64,000 nt of DNA from Alentia gelatinosa (taxonomy: Eukaryota; Annelida; Polychaeta; Phyllodocida; Polynoidae), in assembly GCA_950022655.1 (NCBI GenBank), contig OX465581.1, positions 105,197,125-105,261,124 on the forward strand, given 5' to 3'. This document shows, piece by piece, positions 43,080 through 53,332 of this stretch (its first letter is position 1; each line of letters opens with the position of its first letter). A program made the position numbers and the translations under genes. The notes below the pieces were generated by a model. The model was given only the letters and a program-made list of their open reading frames with translations, did not search any database and was not told where the DNA came from.

Positions 43080-44420
43080 TTATAATATTCGTGGCTAATA
43101 GCTGTAGCGACTCCAATTTTTTCTCTGAATTAACACCGTAACCTGATTACACCACCTCTCCCCCAGGGATTGATAAGGATTGAGAACGAGAGAAAAAAAT
43201 TAATACTCTGCTAATGAAGATTGAGTGGTTTTACCAACTACTCTAAATTGGCTACGTAGAAGTAGGTAGGAAGGCACACCAAATTGGTTAGCATAGAATG
43301 ATTTGTCAGATGCTTTTCATGAACCTCATCACCATATTTGAATTTCATGAAGGTCCACAGGAAGGTGAAGCAGGGAAGAGTGTAGAGGTGAGGGTTCTCG
43401 GCAAGTGTCATGGCGGAGCATACCGGTCCTATAAACTGGCATACTACTTATGATACAGCACTCGATACCCGACCATTCTCCGCCACTAAATAATGTTACT
43501 TGCCGAGTAATATAAGGCTCAGGCACTGGCAAGTGAGTTGTATCAGCCTGTTTTCACATACTGCAGTATTAGACAGGGCTCTCCAGACGACGCAGAGCAG
43601 CATACATAAAATGCAGGGCTCTCCCGGGCATGGCAACAGCAGTCGTTGTGGTTTGAGGTGAGCATGGTGTGCACCATGATGGCTGACACAAAGGTGGCTG
43701 CAATGATATGAGTGGCTGATATAATACGAGCCTAATTGTTGTACTTGGTGATAGAATCATTTTTGGTGACTGTAGAAATCGTATGCTGAATTGCTAGAAA
43801 CAAAAAGTGTTCATTCTCGAGAGTGGCAATGTTTGGTGTAAGAATCATAAAAGGTCAATCACTGGTGATATAAACTGATCTTCCCTCTTGATCTACAGAG
43901 ACCTTGGGAATACACTTTTGACTTAGACCATTATGAATCTAACCAATATACAATTTCATATACATCTGTGCGCACCATTCTTGTGCTTACTGACCTCTGC
44001 TCCCTATAAATTGTGTATGGCATACTGTGCCATACACTGTTGTACGGCCCAGACATTCGTTTTGTAGTCAATTTCTAGAGGAAAAGAAAATTTAGAAATT
44101 ATTACTAAGGAGCCAGCGGGTGGGCGATAATTATTGCGATAATGATATCCTATCATTTAGAGAGCCCGTTACAGGTGGAAGGGTCCATTCGCTCGTAGTG
44201 AGCGATAATGGTCAGAACAGTGTAAGATATTGATTTTCAAAAGCTGAACATTTTTCTATGTGAAATATGTTTGCAGCGAAGAATTATATATGCGTTATTT
44301 CCAAGTTTATCAAATTTAATAATTTTCTAATGATTGTCGTCTTTGTGATAATTGTTCCACTGAAGCTAATGACAACTGCTGTAGGTCACTGCACTGCTCG
44401 GCCACCTCGTTTACAACCTG
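43080..44420. other. Intergenic, no gene recognised
   Basis: Moderately AT-rich. Overlapping short ORFs at 43329-43532 and 43569-43760 (minus) have no motifs. Nothing repetitive was noticed. Confidence 0.5.
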
Positions 44421-44425
44421 CTGTA

Positions 44426-45988
44426 GACTTGCTCAAGTCTTTGATTATGAACTTTCATTAAATGATTAAACACAATAAGAATAAAGTTCATTAAAGTATG
44501 TATCCTTCTCTAACTGGCCCATGAATCAAAGACTTGTCAACTATGAACCAAACCTGCTGTTTATGGCCCCAAGCCACTCCCTGTAGCCCTATACTTCCTC
44601 CAACCCCTCCCCCTCCCCTCCTCCAGTTCCTTGACCGCCTGTGTTGTCATAGCAATAAATTTCACCTGCTCCTGGCTCTGTCTCGATTGAGATGAAAGTG
44701 AGAGGGTATCAATCTCCGAGCAGATATCCTGACCAGTAGCCAGGATATCTGTATGGAGAGTGTTGGGAATGCTGGAGCTAAACAGAAATCCAACACCATT
44801 CACCTCTTGCACATAAGCGTGGTGCTGCAGTAGCAGTGAGAACGGGTTGCGCTGGTTGCATGTGCCTGCCACTGCTCTCCAGAAACCAGCCATACACTCA
44901 GATTCGAAAATGAGGCGTGATACCTTACCTGGGTCAGAAGCATGGCTTCAGAACCATAAGCACAGATTTAACTAAAGATATAATTTGTTGTTATGTCGTG
45001 AATAACAGACCAATATCTATAAATAAAACATTGTTAAAAAGCTAAAGCTTGGGCATATGTCTTGGTATAATAACATATACCTGTGTTTTGGCTAAAATTC
45101 CCAGTCATAGATTGAACCCCAGATTATTTAGATAAAAAAACCCACAAATATGTTACCTTCCAGTTTTCACAGTGATTTAATGAAAAATCTATCGCGATAT
45201 CCAGGCTGCGATAGATATTTGTTTATAAATATCGGCCACTTAGTTATGATGTGAGAGCGATTTCCATCTTTCAAGTTTGAAAAACACTAGTTTTTCATAT
45301 TTACTCAGGACTGCGTGGAGGGTGCTCGCCTCGTTTTCGATTGACTTACTTGGGCGGCCATTACAAGATGGCGCTAGTGTGCAAGTCCTGAATTACCGAT
45401 TGTACCAGTCCCTGTATCCTAACGAGGAGGGTAGCTATAGGATGCAGGGACTGGAGCCAGTCTAAGCCTACTGCTGCGCTTGGACCTCTACGCTGAGCAG
45501 CGTAAACTTGCTCTGGTGGCAAGTGTAGAGTGTAGCAGTCTCATACTTAGACTGGCCTCAGTCCCTGTGTCCTATCCCTCCACCCCTTCTGAGTGACACA
45601 GGGACTGGTCTCATCCGTAATCGGCCGTGTAGACTGGCGCGATTTTGCATCACACTCCCCAAGCAGAGGTCTGGCTACTGGTCAGGATATCTGCTGGGAG
45701 ATTGATACCCTCTCACTTTGATCTCAATCAGACATAGTCAGGAGTAGGCGAAATATATTGCTATGACAACACAGGCAGCCAGGGAACTGGAGGAGGGGAG
45801 GGAGGAGGGGTAGAGGGAGGTATAGGGTTACGGGGAGTGGCTTGGGGTCATAAACAGGAGATTCTGGTCAAAGTGGACAAGTCTTTGATTCATGGGCCAG
45901 TCAGAGAAGGACACATGCTATAATGAATTGTATTCCAATTTTCTTAAATCATTTAATGAATGTTCATAATCAAAGACTTGAGCAAGTC
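44426..45988. mobile_element. TA-flanked fold-back element, copy 1 (1.56 kb)
   Basis: Both ends read GACTTGCTCAAGTCTTTGAT inward, the tip being itself palindromic (GACTTG-CT-CAAGTC), and TA lies outside each end (44424-44425, 45989-45990). The outer arms pair over about 320 bp (44426-44750 with 45665-45988). An inner hairpin pairs about 45391-45490 with 45535-45630, including GGACTGG/CCAGTCC words. TA flanks suggest a Tc1/mariner-type mobilising transposase. The right half recurs at 53333-54623. No transposase is encoded. Confidence 0.85.
44561..44893 (-). CDS. ORF inside the TA fold-back element, possible captured gene fragment
   Basis: A 110-codon minus-strand ORF starts MAGFWRAVAGTCNQRNPFSL and continues with LLLQHHAYVQEVNGVGFLFS, then DICSEIDTLSLSSQSRQSQE and IAMTTQAVKELEEGRGRG. 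Part of it lies in the left arm, so its last ~45 residues recur on the plus strand in the right arm and in the second copy (53530-53632, IAMTTQAARELEEGRGRGRG). The unique ~60 N-terminal residues have globular composition. A splice-donor-like CAGGTAAGG lies about 40 bases upstream in the same orientation. It could be a host exon carried by the element. Function unknown. Confidence 0.35.
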   Translation of the reverse strand: MAGFWRAVAGTCNQRNPFSLLLQHHAYVQEVNGVGFLFSSSIPNTLHTDILATGQDICSEIDTLSLSSQSRQSQEQVKFIAMTTQAVKELEEGRGRGWRKYRATGSGLGP

Positions 45989-46069
45989 TATCTCATACTC
46001 TAAATGGGAATATTTCATTTTATACCCTTATATTGTATCAATCATACCCAAACCCATATTCATAACGAC

Positions 46070-48010
46070 AAGACCTGCTTAAACAAATGCGTTACCGCAT
46101 TGCGTTACTTAGCGTTACATTCTAACTGAGTCACTCTACCTAAGAATGAGTTATATTTCTGTCCGGATTACAAGCTAACCAAGTTACCGCGTTACCGTTA
46201 CCGTCTTACCGTTACCGCGTTACCGTCACAATTCTAACCCCATCTTAACATTACCGTTAGTGCATTACTGTTCTAAACGCGTTACCGATCTAATCCCATT
46301 ACACTGTATTGTTACCGTGTGACCATTCTAACCCAATAACAGCGTTACCATTCTAACCCAGTTACTTATCATTCTAACTGCATTACATCCTAAGCCTAGA
46401 ACCACATACAGCATTACCATAACCATGTTACTGTTCTAACCCTGTTACTGCATTACCATTCCTAACCGCGTTACCATTCTATCCCCGTTACCGCGTTACG
46501 GTTCTAACTGTGTTACTCCAATCCTGGAACCGCTTTACCGCATAACCATTCTATCCCCGTTCTAACCGCGTTAACATTCTAACCCCATTACACCGTACTG
46601 TTACCGCATTACAATTTTAACTCCTGGAGTTTTGGCTCCGGACTTCACTAAGCTTCGCTTCATGAAGTCACTATGCCAAACTCCAGTCGTGGCATACGGT
46701 GGCCAAGATTAAAACTCATCCAGTTTTACGATAGTATGTGTCACTCAAAAAGGGTCACTCAAAAAGGGTCACCCTGTATGTGTCACTCAGGATGGGTGAC
46801 TCACAAAGAGTCACTAAATATGCGTTACTGGGAATGACACATACTGAGTGACCCCCATTTGAGAGACCAATACTGAGTGACCTATTCTAAGTGATATACT
46901 GAATTGCCCTTTCTAAGTGATACATACTGTGTGACTAGATACTGGTGAGTGAGTACTGGTAATTACTGGTAAGTGAGTGCTGGTAAGTGAGAACTGGTAA
47001 ATACTGTTAAGTGAGGACTGGTGGACGGGGATTGTTAGGAGTGGACTGGTGATTGAGTACTGGTGAGTGAGGTCTGATGGGTTAGTATGGTAATACGGTA
47101 GTTGTAAAACATGGTAACATGGCTAGAATGGTAACATGGTAATGTGGTTAGAACGGTAATCGTAACAGGGTGATAAGGTCAGAATGGTAATACATGTAAT
47201 GCACTTACCGAGTTAGAATGGTAAAGTGGTAATGCAGTGATGGCAACAGGATTAAGATGTAATGCAGTTAGAACGATAACACAGTAATGGGGTTAGAATG
47301 GTAACATGGTAAAATACCAATGCAGTAATAGTAATGTGGTAAAATGGTTGGAATGGTAACAGGGTTAGAATGGCAATGTGGTAACAGTGTAAGAGGGTAA
47401 TGAGGTTACAGGATTATGATGTAACCCAGTTAGAACAGTAACACGGTAATGGGGTAAGAATGATAACATAGTTAGAAATGGTAATGCGGTAACTGGGTTA
47501 GGGTGATAACACGGTAATGAGATTAAAGGATTAGGATGTAACATGGTTCGAACAGTAATGTGGTAGAAGGGTTAGAATAGTAATGCGGTTTACAGGACTA
47601 AGATGGAACGTGGTTAGATCAGTAATGCGGTAACGCAGTTAGAAGTGGTAATGCAGTAACACGGTTCGAACGCTAACTCTTACGAGGTAAAGAGGTTACA
47701 AGATTTGGAGGTAATGTGGGTAGAGAGGTAACGTGGTTAAAATTGTTCCTCTAACTGGGTAATGAGTTTACAGGATTAGGAGGTAACGCGGTTGGAACAG
47801 TAACGTGGAAACAGGGTTGGAATAGTAATGCAGTTTACAGGATTAAGATGTAACGCAGTTAGAACAGTAACGCAGTAACGGTAACATGATAACGGGGTTA
47901 GAATATTGAAGGTAACGCGGTAACTGTATTAGTAACAGATCAGTAACATTTTCTCAGGTAGCGTAATGCGGTTTGCATGTAACGGAAAGTAATGCAATGT
48001 AACGCGGATG
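46070..48010. repeat. Inverted minisatellite array (GTTACCGCATTACC / GGTAATGCGGTAAC)
   Basis: From about 46070 to 46620 the plus strand repeats CGTTACCGCGTTACC and ATTCTAACCCC words. From about 47090 to 48010 it repeats the complement, GGTTAGAATGGTAATGCGG and GTAACGCGGTTAGAAC. The strand switch lies in a centre that is itself repetitive and symmetric: GTCACTCAAAAAGG words (46738-46830) pass into ACTGAGTGACC and ACTGGTAAGTGAG words (46840-47060). The result is a ~2 kb imperfect palindrome with arms of about 550 and 920 bp built from degenerate units of roughly 12-30 bp. Confidence 0.9.
46621..46737. mobile_element. Fold-back MITE, inverted copy of the 28.6 kb element
   Basis: CTCCTGGAGTTTTGGCTCCG... 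GCCAAACTCCAGTCGT ... AGATTAAAACTCATCCAGTTT matches the reverse complement of 28640-28762. The outer CAGGGG tip is missing on one side. It sits at the end of the left arm of the inverted array. Confidence 0.75.
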
Positions 48011-48019
48011 CGGTAACGC

Positions 48020-48240
48020 GTTTGTTTAAGCAGGTTTTGATAGTTATGGACATTTTTTTATACTTATGGACATTTTGATAATTATGGACATGACGAATAT
48101 CCATAAGTCTCAAACCTAGTCATTTTTGATAGTTATGGACTGAGCTCTAGAGTGGTATGTCTTGCTCACAGCAGAGAGTAGGCGATAATTACGACTGAAA
48201 ACATGCCTCAGCTACGCATATCAGCCGAAGACTCCGAATG
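48020..48240. repeat. TAGTTATGGACATTTT short repeats
   Basis: GATAGTTATGGACATTTTT-like words occur four times between 48038 and 48135, with one inverted ATCCATAAGTC word. Probably the edge of another minisatellite. Confidence 0.7.
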
Positions 48241-48279
48241 GCTACTTATGAAAATTTCTTATTGATTATTAGTGTGGGG

Positions 48280-48620
48280 GTCAGGTCAGTCGATCAGAGG
48301 TGTGTTCGGTTTAGGCTAGACAACGCGGGTGTCGATCCCTGCTGTGCGGTGATTCCAGTAGGCCCGTACACGAGAGTGCTACAGGTTTGCCCGCATTACG
48401 TAACTTGGTCTGTATATATAAGGCCGAGTCCGCAGCAGGTGGACAGGTTACTCTGTGTGTTCATCCATGTTGAGTGAACCCCTTGGAGCCTGGCGGTTGG
48501 ATGAGTTTCTCCAAACCCTTTCAGTGGTCGAGTGAGGGAACTCGCTTTTGCTTGTGGACTTACTTGTCCCGCTTTACTCAGCACTACGGTGTTGGAGAAC
48601 TGTGCACAGAAAGGTATGAT
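48280..48620 (+). promoter_or_regulatory. TATA-containing GC-richer segment, possible promoter or solo LTR
   Basis: GTATATATAAGGCC at 48412-48425 is a strong TATA box in a GC-richer stretch, followed about 30 bases downstream by GTGGACAGGTTACTCTGTGT, where initiation would be expected. LTRs have this look, but no second copy, primer-binding site or target duplication can be found, and no long ORF follows. Confidence 0.3.
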
Positions 48621-48624
48621 ACAG

Positions 48625-50620
48625 ATCATTATACCTAAGTTTCTGGTTTTGTGTCCAGTAGGCCTAGTACTAGTTGATTCTTGACTTCTTGACTTACCGA
48701 AAGATATCCGAACCAACCTATGTGATCTGACATAGGGTAGTATAGTCTTACTCCACCGGATAGATAAGTCTAATCTTCAGCTAGAGATCCGAGGAGGAAC
48801 AGAGCCAGCGGACCTCTAAATTAACATTTGAAGGTATATAATAAAAGGAAAAACTACCTGGCATTCGATATGATAATTTGTACTTACTCGTAAATAAGGA
48901 TGCGTAAAAACGGCCCTCCAACCTGTCGGCGTTGGGGAAAGTATTTGCCGGTTGGTGAGTAACAATTATCAGAATAAACACCAAGTCTGTATTCTTATGA
49001 TACCACACCGTTTTAATCATGTACCCAACCTATCCTTACCATTGGCTACATTTTTATTAGGTACATCTTTAAAGTATGATTATTGTTACCTGCTTTTTTA
49101 AATTGTTTTCGAGTGATGATGAGCGTACATCATCATGGACAGATACTTTTCTGAATTTAATTATTATATACCAAGGCGTATTTATTATTGCACACACATC
49201 AGGATTTTTAAAAGGATATCTCATATGTGTGGTATATAATAAAATTCCGAAGTATCTATATCAATAATTATATATAGTAACGTGATTAATAATGAAGTCC
49301 AATGCACATATACCAATTGAGTGCTGAACGATTAGTTCCCAAATCGTAAACCTGTTGTGGAGCTTGTCTCAGGCCAAATGCACTTCGCGTTGACCAACAC
49401 GCAACCAGAGAGGGGATGGTGGGAGTTAGTCATAATCAAAACAGTCTACTCTCGTATATGGTGAGTTGCCATTTACCTCTTTAGAGGTTAATGGGGATCT
49501 ACGGTCCAACATAGTGGCAAAAGTGGAATTTATATCCATCATTAATACGAGTACATGTTCTTTAATTTTACTCCATTCTGTTACCTTATACTTTATTAGA
49601 CGAACTGATATGACCATACAATCTGTATTGGACATATCAATATTGGATATTGGATAAAAGAACATATACTAGATTTATCAATTTTGATATGTATAGATAC
49701 TAGAGTTAGGCAACAATAAAGCGGACCGCTGAATAACTTATGCTCTTACAGGACGAGAACGCTCGGACGCGGGACGACATGTTGTAGAGGCCCAATCCTA
49801 GATGAATGCTAACATCTTGAAATCATATTTTCGATTGTTCCAGTAACCCTGATCGTTGGCTAGGACAAAACACACAAAAGACTACTTCTGCTTCCCTGCT
49901 ATACATATAAACATACCAAAAGTTATATGATAACTTCTCTCTCTCTGCCTCTGCCGCCAACACCACTGCCACCCCGACTTTTTCAGCCTTTGGGTGAGGG
50001 GTTGGACATATGGTATTATGTAATATGGGATAGGCGCAAGAGACCACCCCATTTCGTGTACCCCTCAACCAAGGGTGAGGAGGGTTGATATAATCTGTGT
50101 AATAACACCCACACATCCCATTGTCATAACAAATAATAATACCGTGAATTAAAGTTCCCAATCGTTTAACTCGTTATATTGTAGCAATAAACATGTACAG
50201 TAAATATCTATCAGCAGTCAATCCTGAGCCACTCTACAACAGGCTACCAAGGGTAGAGAATGATGACCTTGCCTCGAGAGCTGGCACACCAGCTGGTAGA
50301 GCTGGTAGACTGATTGGCCTGATTTTTAAATATTTTTTTATTATATTATTTTTTTTATATTTGAAACCCTACTCCGGTCAGTGCAAGGCGTGGCCGTTTC
50401 GGATAGGTCTTTTTCGACTTGATTATAAGTCCAAACCGACGTTATACCTGAAAAGAAAAGAACAGAAAACAACAACAAAATAACAATAACAACAATAAGG
50501 GATGATGTTATTCCCAATTTTAGACAGAGAGATGTTATTCCTGTGGCTGTGCTAAGGTTGTAAATGGTTATTTATATCAATCCATGCCTAGTATCATGCC
50601 ATATGGGTAGCTAGGGAGGT
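48625..50620. other. Intergenic, no gene recognised
   Basis: AT-rich, short ORFs on both strands at 49426-49665 mirror each other and have no motif. The frame 50193-50483 begins MYSKYLSAVNPEPLYNRLPR but turns into low-complexity sequence. No repeats noted. Confidence 0.5.
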
Positions 50621-50626
50621 GCCGAG

Positions 50627-50940
50627 TGGGTAGTGCCCTACCATCTGGTCAGGGAGGCCACTTGCATCACCCATAGTGTCCCTGCACTTTTTTAGGTTGG
50701 GGTTGAGGTTAGGAATTAGGAAGTCCATGGTGTAAGGGTGTATCAGTGGTACTGGATGGGTAGTGCCCTACCATCGGGGTTAAGGAGGCCACCAGCACCC
50801 CTGGGTAGCCCAACCACTTCATTCCAATAGGCTCTGAGGGAGACATGTCCTGGGTGGAGATCATGAGGCACATGATGGGTAGTGCCTTGACATGCGGACA
50901 AGGAGGCCATAAGTACCCCAGGTAACTCACCCCATGCAGC
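50627..50940. repeat. ~120-130 bp tandem repeat, about 2.5 units
   Basis: GGGTAGTGCCCTACCATC occurs at about 50627 and 50757, with a variant GGGTAGTGCCTTGACATG at about 50877. Each is followed by AGGAGGCCA and a CACCC(C) segment. Confidence 0.8.
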
Positions 50941-51099
50941 CGTTTCAGATCGTAATTATCCCGTTAGATCCTCCCTTCCTAGATGTAAAGCTAGAAGTTT
51001 TGTTTTGTATGAATATTACTTGGTCTTTTGATGATAGTTATTGTGACAAACCTGATTGGCCTGAGCTGCGATAGCTGTATTTATAGTAAAAACGTGACG

Positions 51100-51430
51100 T
51101 CACATCCGGCCACTCAGCGTCCAGCGCATTGTCATGCGATGTAATGCGGTGTAATTCGGGGTAATGCGGGGGTCCATACTCCGATGGACTAGACTCCAGA
51201 GGTTGATCTGGTGGACCCTCCCCCTGTCCGCTACAATATATCCCTGCGAGATAAGGGTGCTCGTCAGTGATGCCATATCGCTACATAATTCCATAAGTGA
51301 CATGCCTGCCAGCTTCTCCCTTCCTAACTCTCCCAACTCTCCCTGCTTGTATCCTGCAGAGAAGGGATACAGGCAACGACATTTTTTTAATTTTGCAAAT
51401 AATTCGTCATAGGGGCAGTCTTCTATTATT
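51100..51430 (-). CDS. Unrecognised exon-like ORF
   Basis: The minus-strand frame from about 51432 to the TGA at 51100-51102 encodes YHDQIIEDCPYDELFAKLKK, CRCLYPFSAGYKQGELGELG, then LMELCSDMASLTSTLISQGY and IVADRGRVHQINLWSLVHRS. It has globular composition with no low complexity. Farther upstream the open frame continues into TA and pyrimidine repeats (51430-51690), which cannot be genuine protein, so the real start would be an acceptor or ATG near 51430. Product unknown; a host terminal exon or a transposon remnant are both possible. Confidence 0.35.
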
Positions 51431-51449
51431 TGATCATGGTACACCCACC

Positions 51450-51620
51450 TTGCTTGCCCAACTCGTCTTCCCATCCAACCCATCTGCTCTACACCTACCC
51501 GCTCATCTTGCCCACCTACGCCACCCACCCAACTTGCCCATCCAACATTCCCACCAAGCTCGCCTGCCCATCTCGTCTGCCAATCCTGCATGCCCATCTT
51601 GCCTACCCAACACTGCATGA
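51450..51620. repeat. CTTGCCCATCCAAC-type pyrimidine-rich repeats
   Basis: Words such as CTTGCCCACC, CTCGCCTGCCCATCTCGTC and CTTGCCTACCC recur about every 20 bases. The same vocabulary occurs at 52575-52690 and 52975-53010, so these may be parts of one element interrupted by other sequence. Confidence 0.7.
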
Positions 51621-51628
51621 AACTAACC

Positions 51629-51632
<4 letters not shown>

Positions 51633-51687
<55 letters not shown>
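51633..51687. repeat. (TA)n microsatellite
   Basis: About 27 TA dinucleotides inside the pyrimidine-rich repeat block. Confidence 0.97.
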
Positions 51688-51691
<4 letters not shown>

Positions 51692-51699
51692 CGTCCGGC

Positions 51700-52700
51700 G
51701 AATATAGATGTGCTTTTACGTATACAAGGTCGTCCTATTTTCCATGTGTAGGTACGCCTCATCTGTAGGCGTATATAAGCGCCCATGTTGCGGTTATATA
51801 TCCGTCATATATACGCCTGATTCTGTTGTATTTTTTACCGTTTTTCTAATAGATTTTACTTTAAAACAATATTTCTATGTATTGTCAGTCTAGGTCTACT
51901 ATATAATGGCCCTGTTCAAACTTATGGTTGACTCCTAAAATCATCTTACCCTATCCCCTGCCTAACCCGGCTGACCCCGGCCGCTGCCCGGCCGCCCTGC
52001 CGCCCCCCCCCCCCCCCCCACTGCTGCCCGTTCCCCCCCCCCCCCTTTCAACCTACTTCCCCATACTGACTCTGACTCCTACCCCTCGCCTTACCCCGTC
52101 CTGACCCCCACAACCGCAGTTCCGACTCCGACCACTAACCTAGACATTCAGCTCAGGTCCATGCTCAGATCCCCGCTAAAGTCCTAAAACAACACACCAA
52201 TTATTCGCGGCTACCCGTTGCCCACTGAAACCACCTCTGACTCCATCAAGTCTGAATGCGAGGGTTGAGATCATAGGCGGGGGTTAGGCGGGGGTTAGGC
52301 GGGGTTAGGCAGGGGTTAGGCCATATACGCCAAACGGACATAGAATGTATACGACCGGTGTATACATGTTGCACAGAGGATATTTCCTCTCATATATGCC
52401 TGGTGTGAAATACAGCCATTGTGCGTCCATATTTAAAAGGAAACAGTCTTGTATATGCCTCATACACTGGCGTGAAATATGGGCGTATATATATGAGAAC
52501 CAGTCAATATTCAGCTGATGCATGCACTTCCACGACGGCGTATATATGAATAAAATGGTGGTCTTCACGCAGTACAACCTGCCCTTCCAACCCTCCCTAC
52601 AACTCGCCTGCCAATCCCATCTAAACAACTTGCCTACCCACAATTTGCCTGTCTATCCTGCATACCCATCTCGCACACCCATCTGTTGTCGCCAGGGCCA
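51700..52700. repeat. GGCGTATATATGA palindromic repeats with poly-C core
   Basis: 51710-51830 and 52320-52570 share GGCGTATATA, CATATATGCC and TATACAAG/CTTGTATA words in opposite orientations, as the two arms of a decayed inverted element would. Between them lie C runs (52003-52019, 52033-52045), a GACTCC-rich stretch and GGCGGGGGTTAGGCGGGGGT tandem words (52276-52320). Related words occur at 21.96-22.23 kb. Confidence 0.5.
52003..52045. repeat. Paired poly-C tracts (17 C and 13 C)
   Basis: Two C runs separated by ACTGCTGCCCGTT. Confidence 0.95.
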
Positions 52701-53332
52701 GGGCACCCAGGCTCAAACTACTGTTATGCGCTGCCATTTTAAGGCAGGAATTTCTGCCTCCGCTGGTACTAAGCTGGCCTGAGTTATTTGCCAGTAACCA
52801 GTGTATTACTCTTCATGCATAGGTCCTAAAATTAGAACAGCCAATCACGAAATCCCTTTCTCCCTTCAGGCAGAGGGAACAGGCAAATGGGAGCCGTGCT
52901 CTGTTAAAACCTTACGGACCGTAAGCCTTAGGCGGTGCGGTCTGTAAACGGACTACAACTCCCTTGCCAAATAACCTGCCCAACCTGCGCACCCAACTCG
53001 TCTCGTTTCATGGGTGCTGCCATCCGCTCCTGATGCCAAACATGTAGCGCCGCCCTGTGGTTTGGCTTCGAATCGTCACTGCCTCGAGGTTGATCTGAGT
53101 GTTTAATTAGCGCATTGAAGCTTACACTACATACAATTCAATAGAATGATAATAAAACGCCTCAGAATAGCCTGCGTGTTGTATAGGAAATGTGTTTTAT
53201 ATTGCAAACTGGGGCCATCACTTTCACAGGAGGGGTGGGGGAAAGTTGCAAGGAAAGGTGCAGAAGTCGCATGGAAATATTTGACATGTCGAATACAAAT
53301 ATAGAATCGTTTGCTAAACGTAGAAGCCCAAA

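Noticed and set aside
46070..46640. Telomere-like repeat
   Set aside because: The TTCTAACCCCG words resemble TTAGGG complements only superficially; no CCCTAA run is present.
33950..48010. CRISPR-like alternation of repeats and spacers in the GTTAC arrays
   Set aside because: Units are degenerate, overlapping and without constant spacers, and the context is eukaryotic.
48280..48620. Full LTR retrotransposon at the TATA segment
   Set aside because: No matching second LTR, primer-binding site, polypurine tract or gag-pol frame anywhere in the window.
51430..51786. N-terminal part of the 228-codon minus-strand ORF with a Tyr-Ile run
   Set aside because: Encoded by the (TA)n tract and pyrimidine-rich repeats, so not credible protein; only the part below 51430 was kept.
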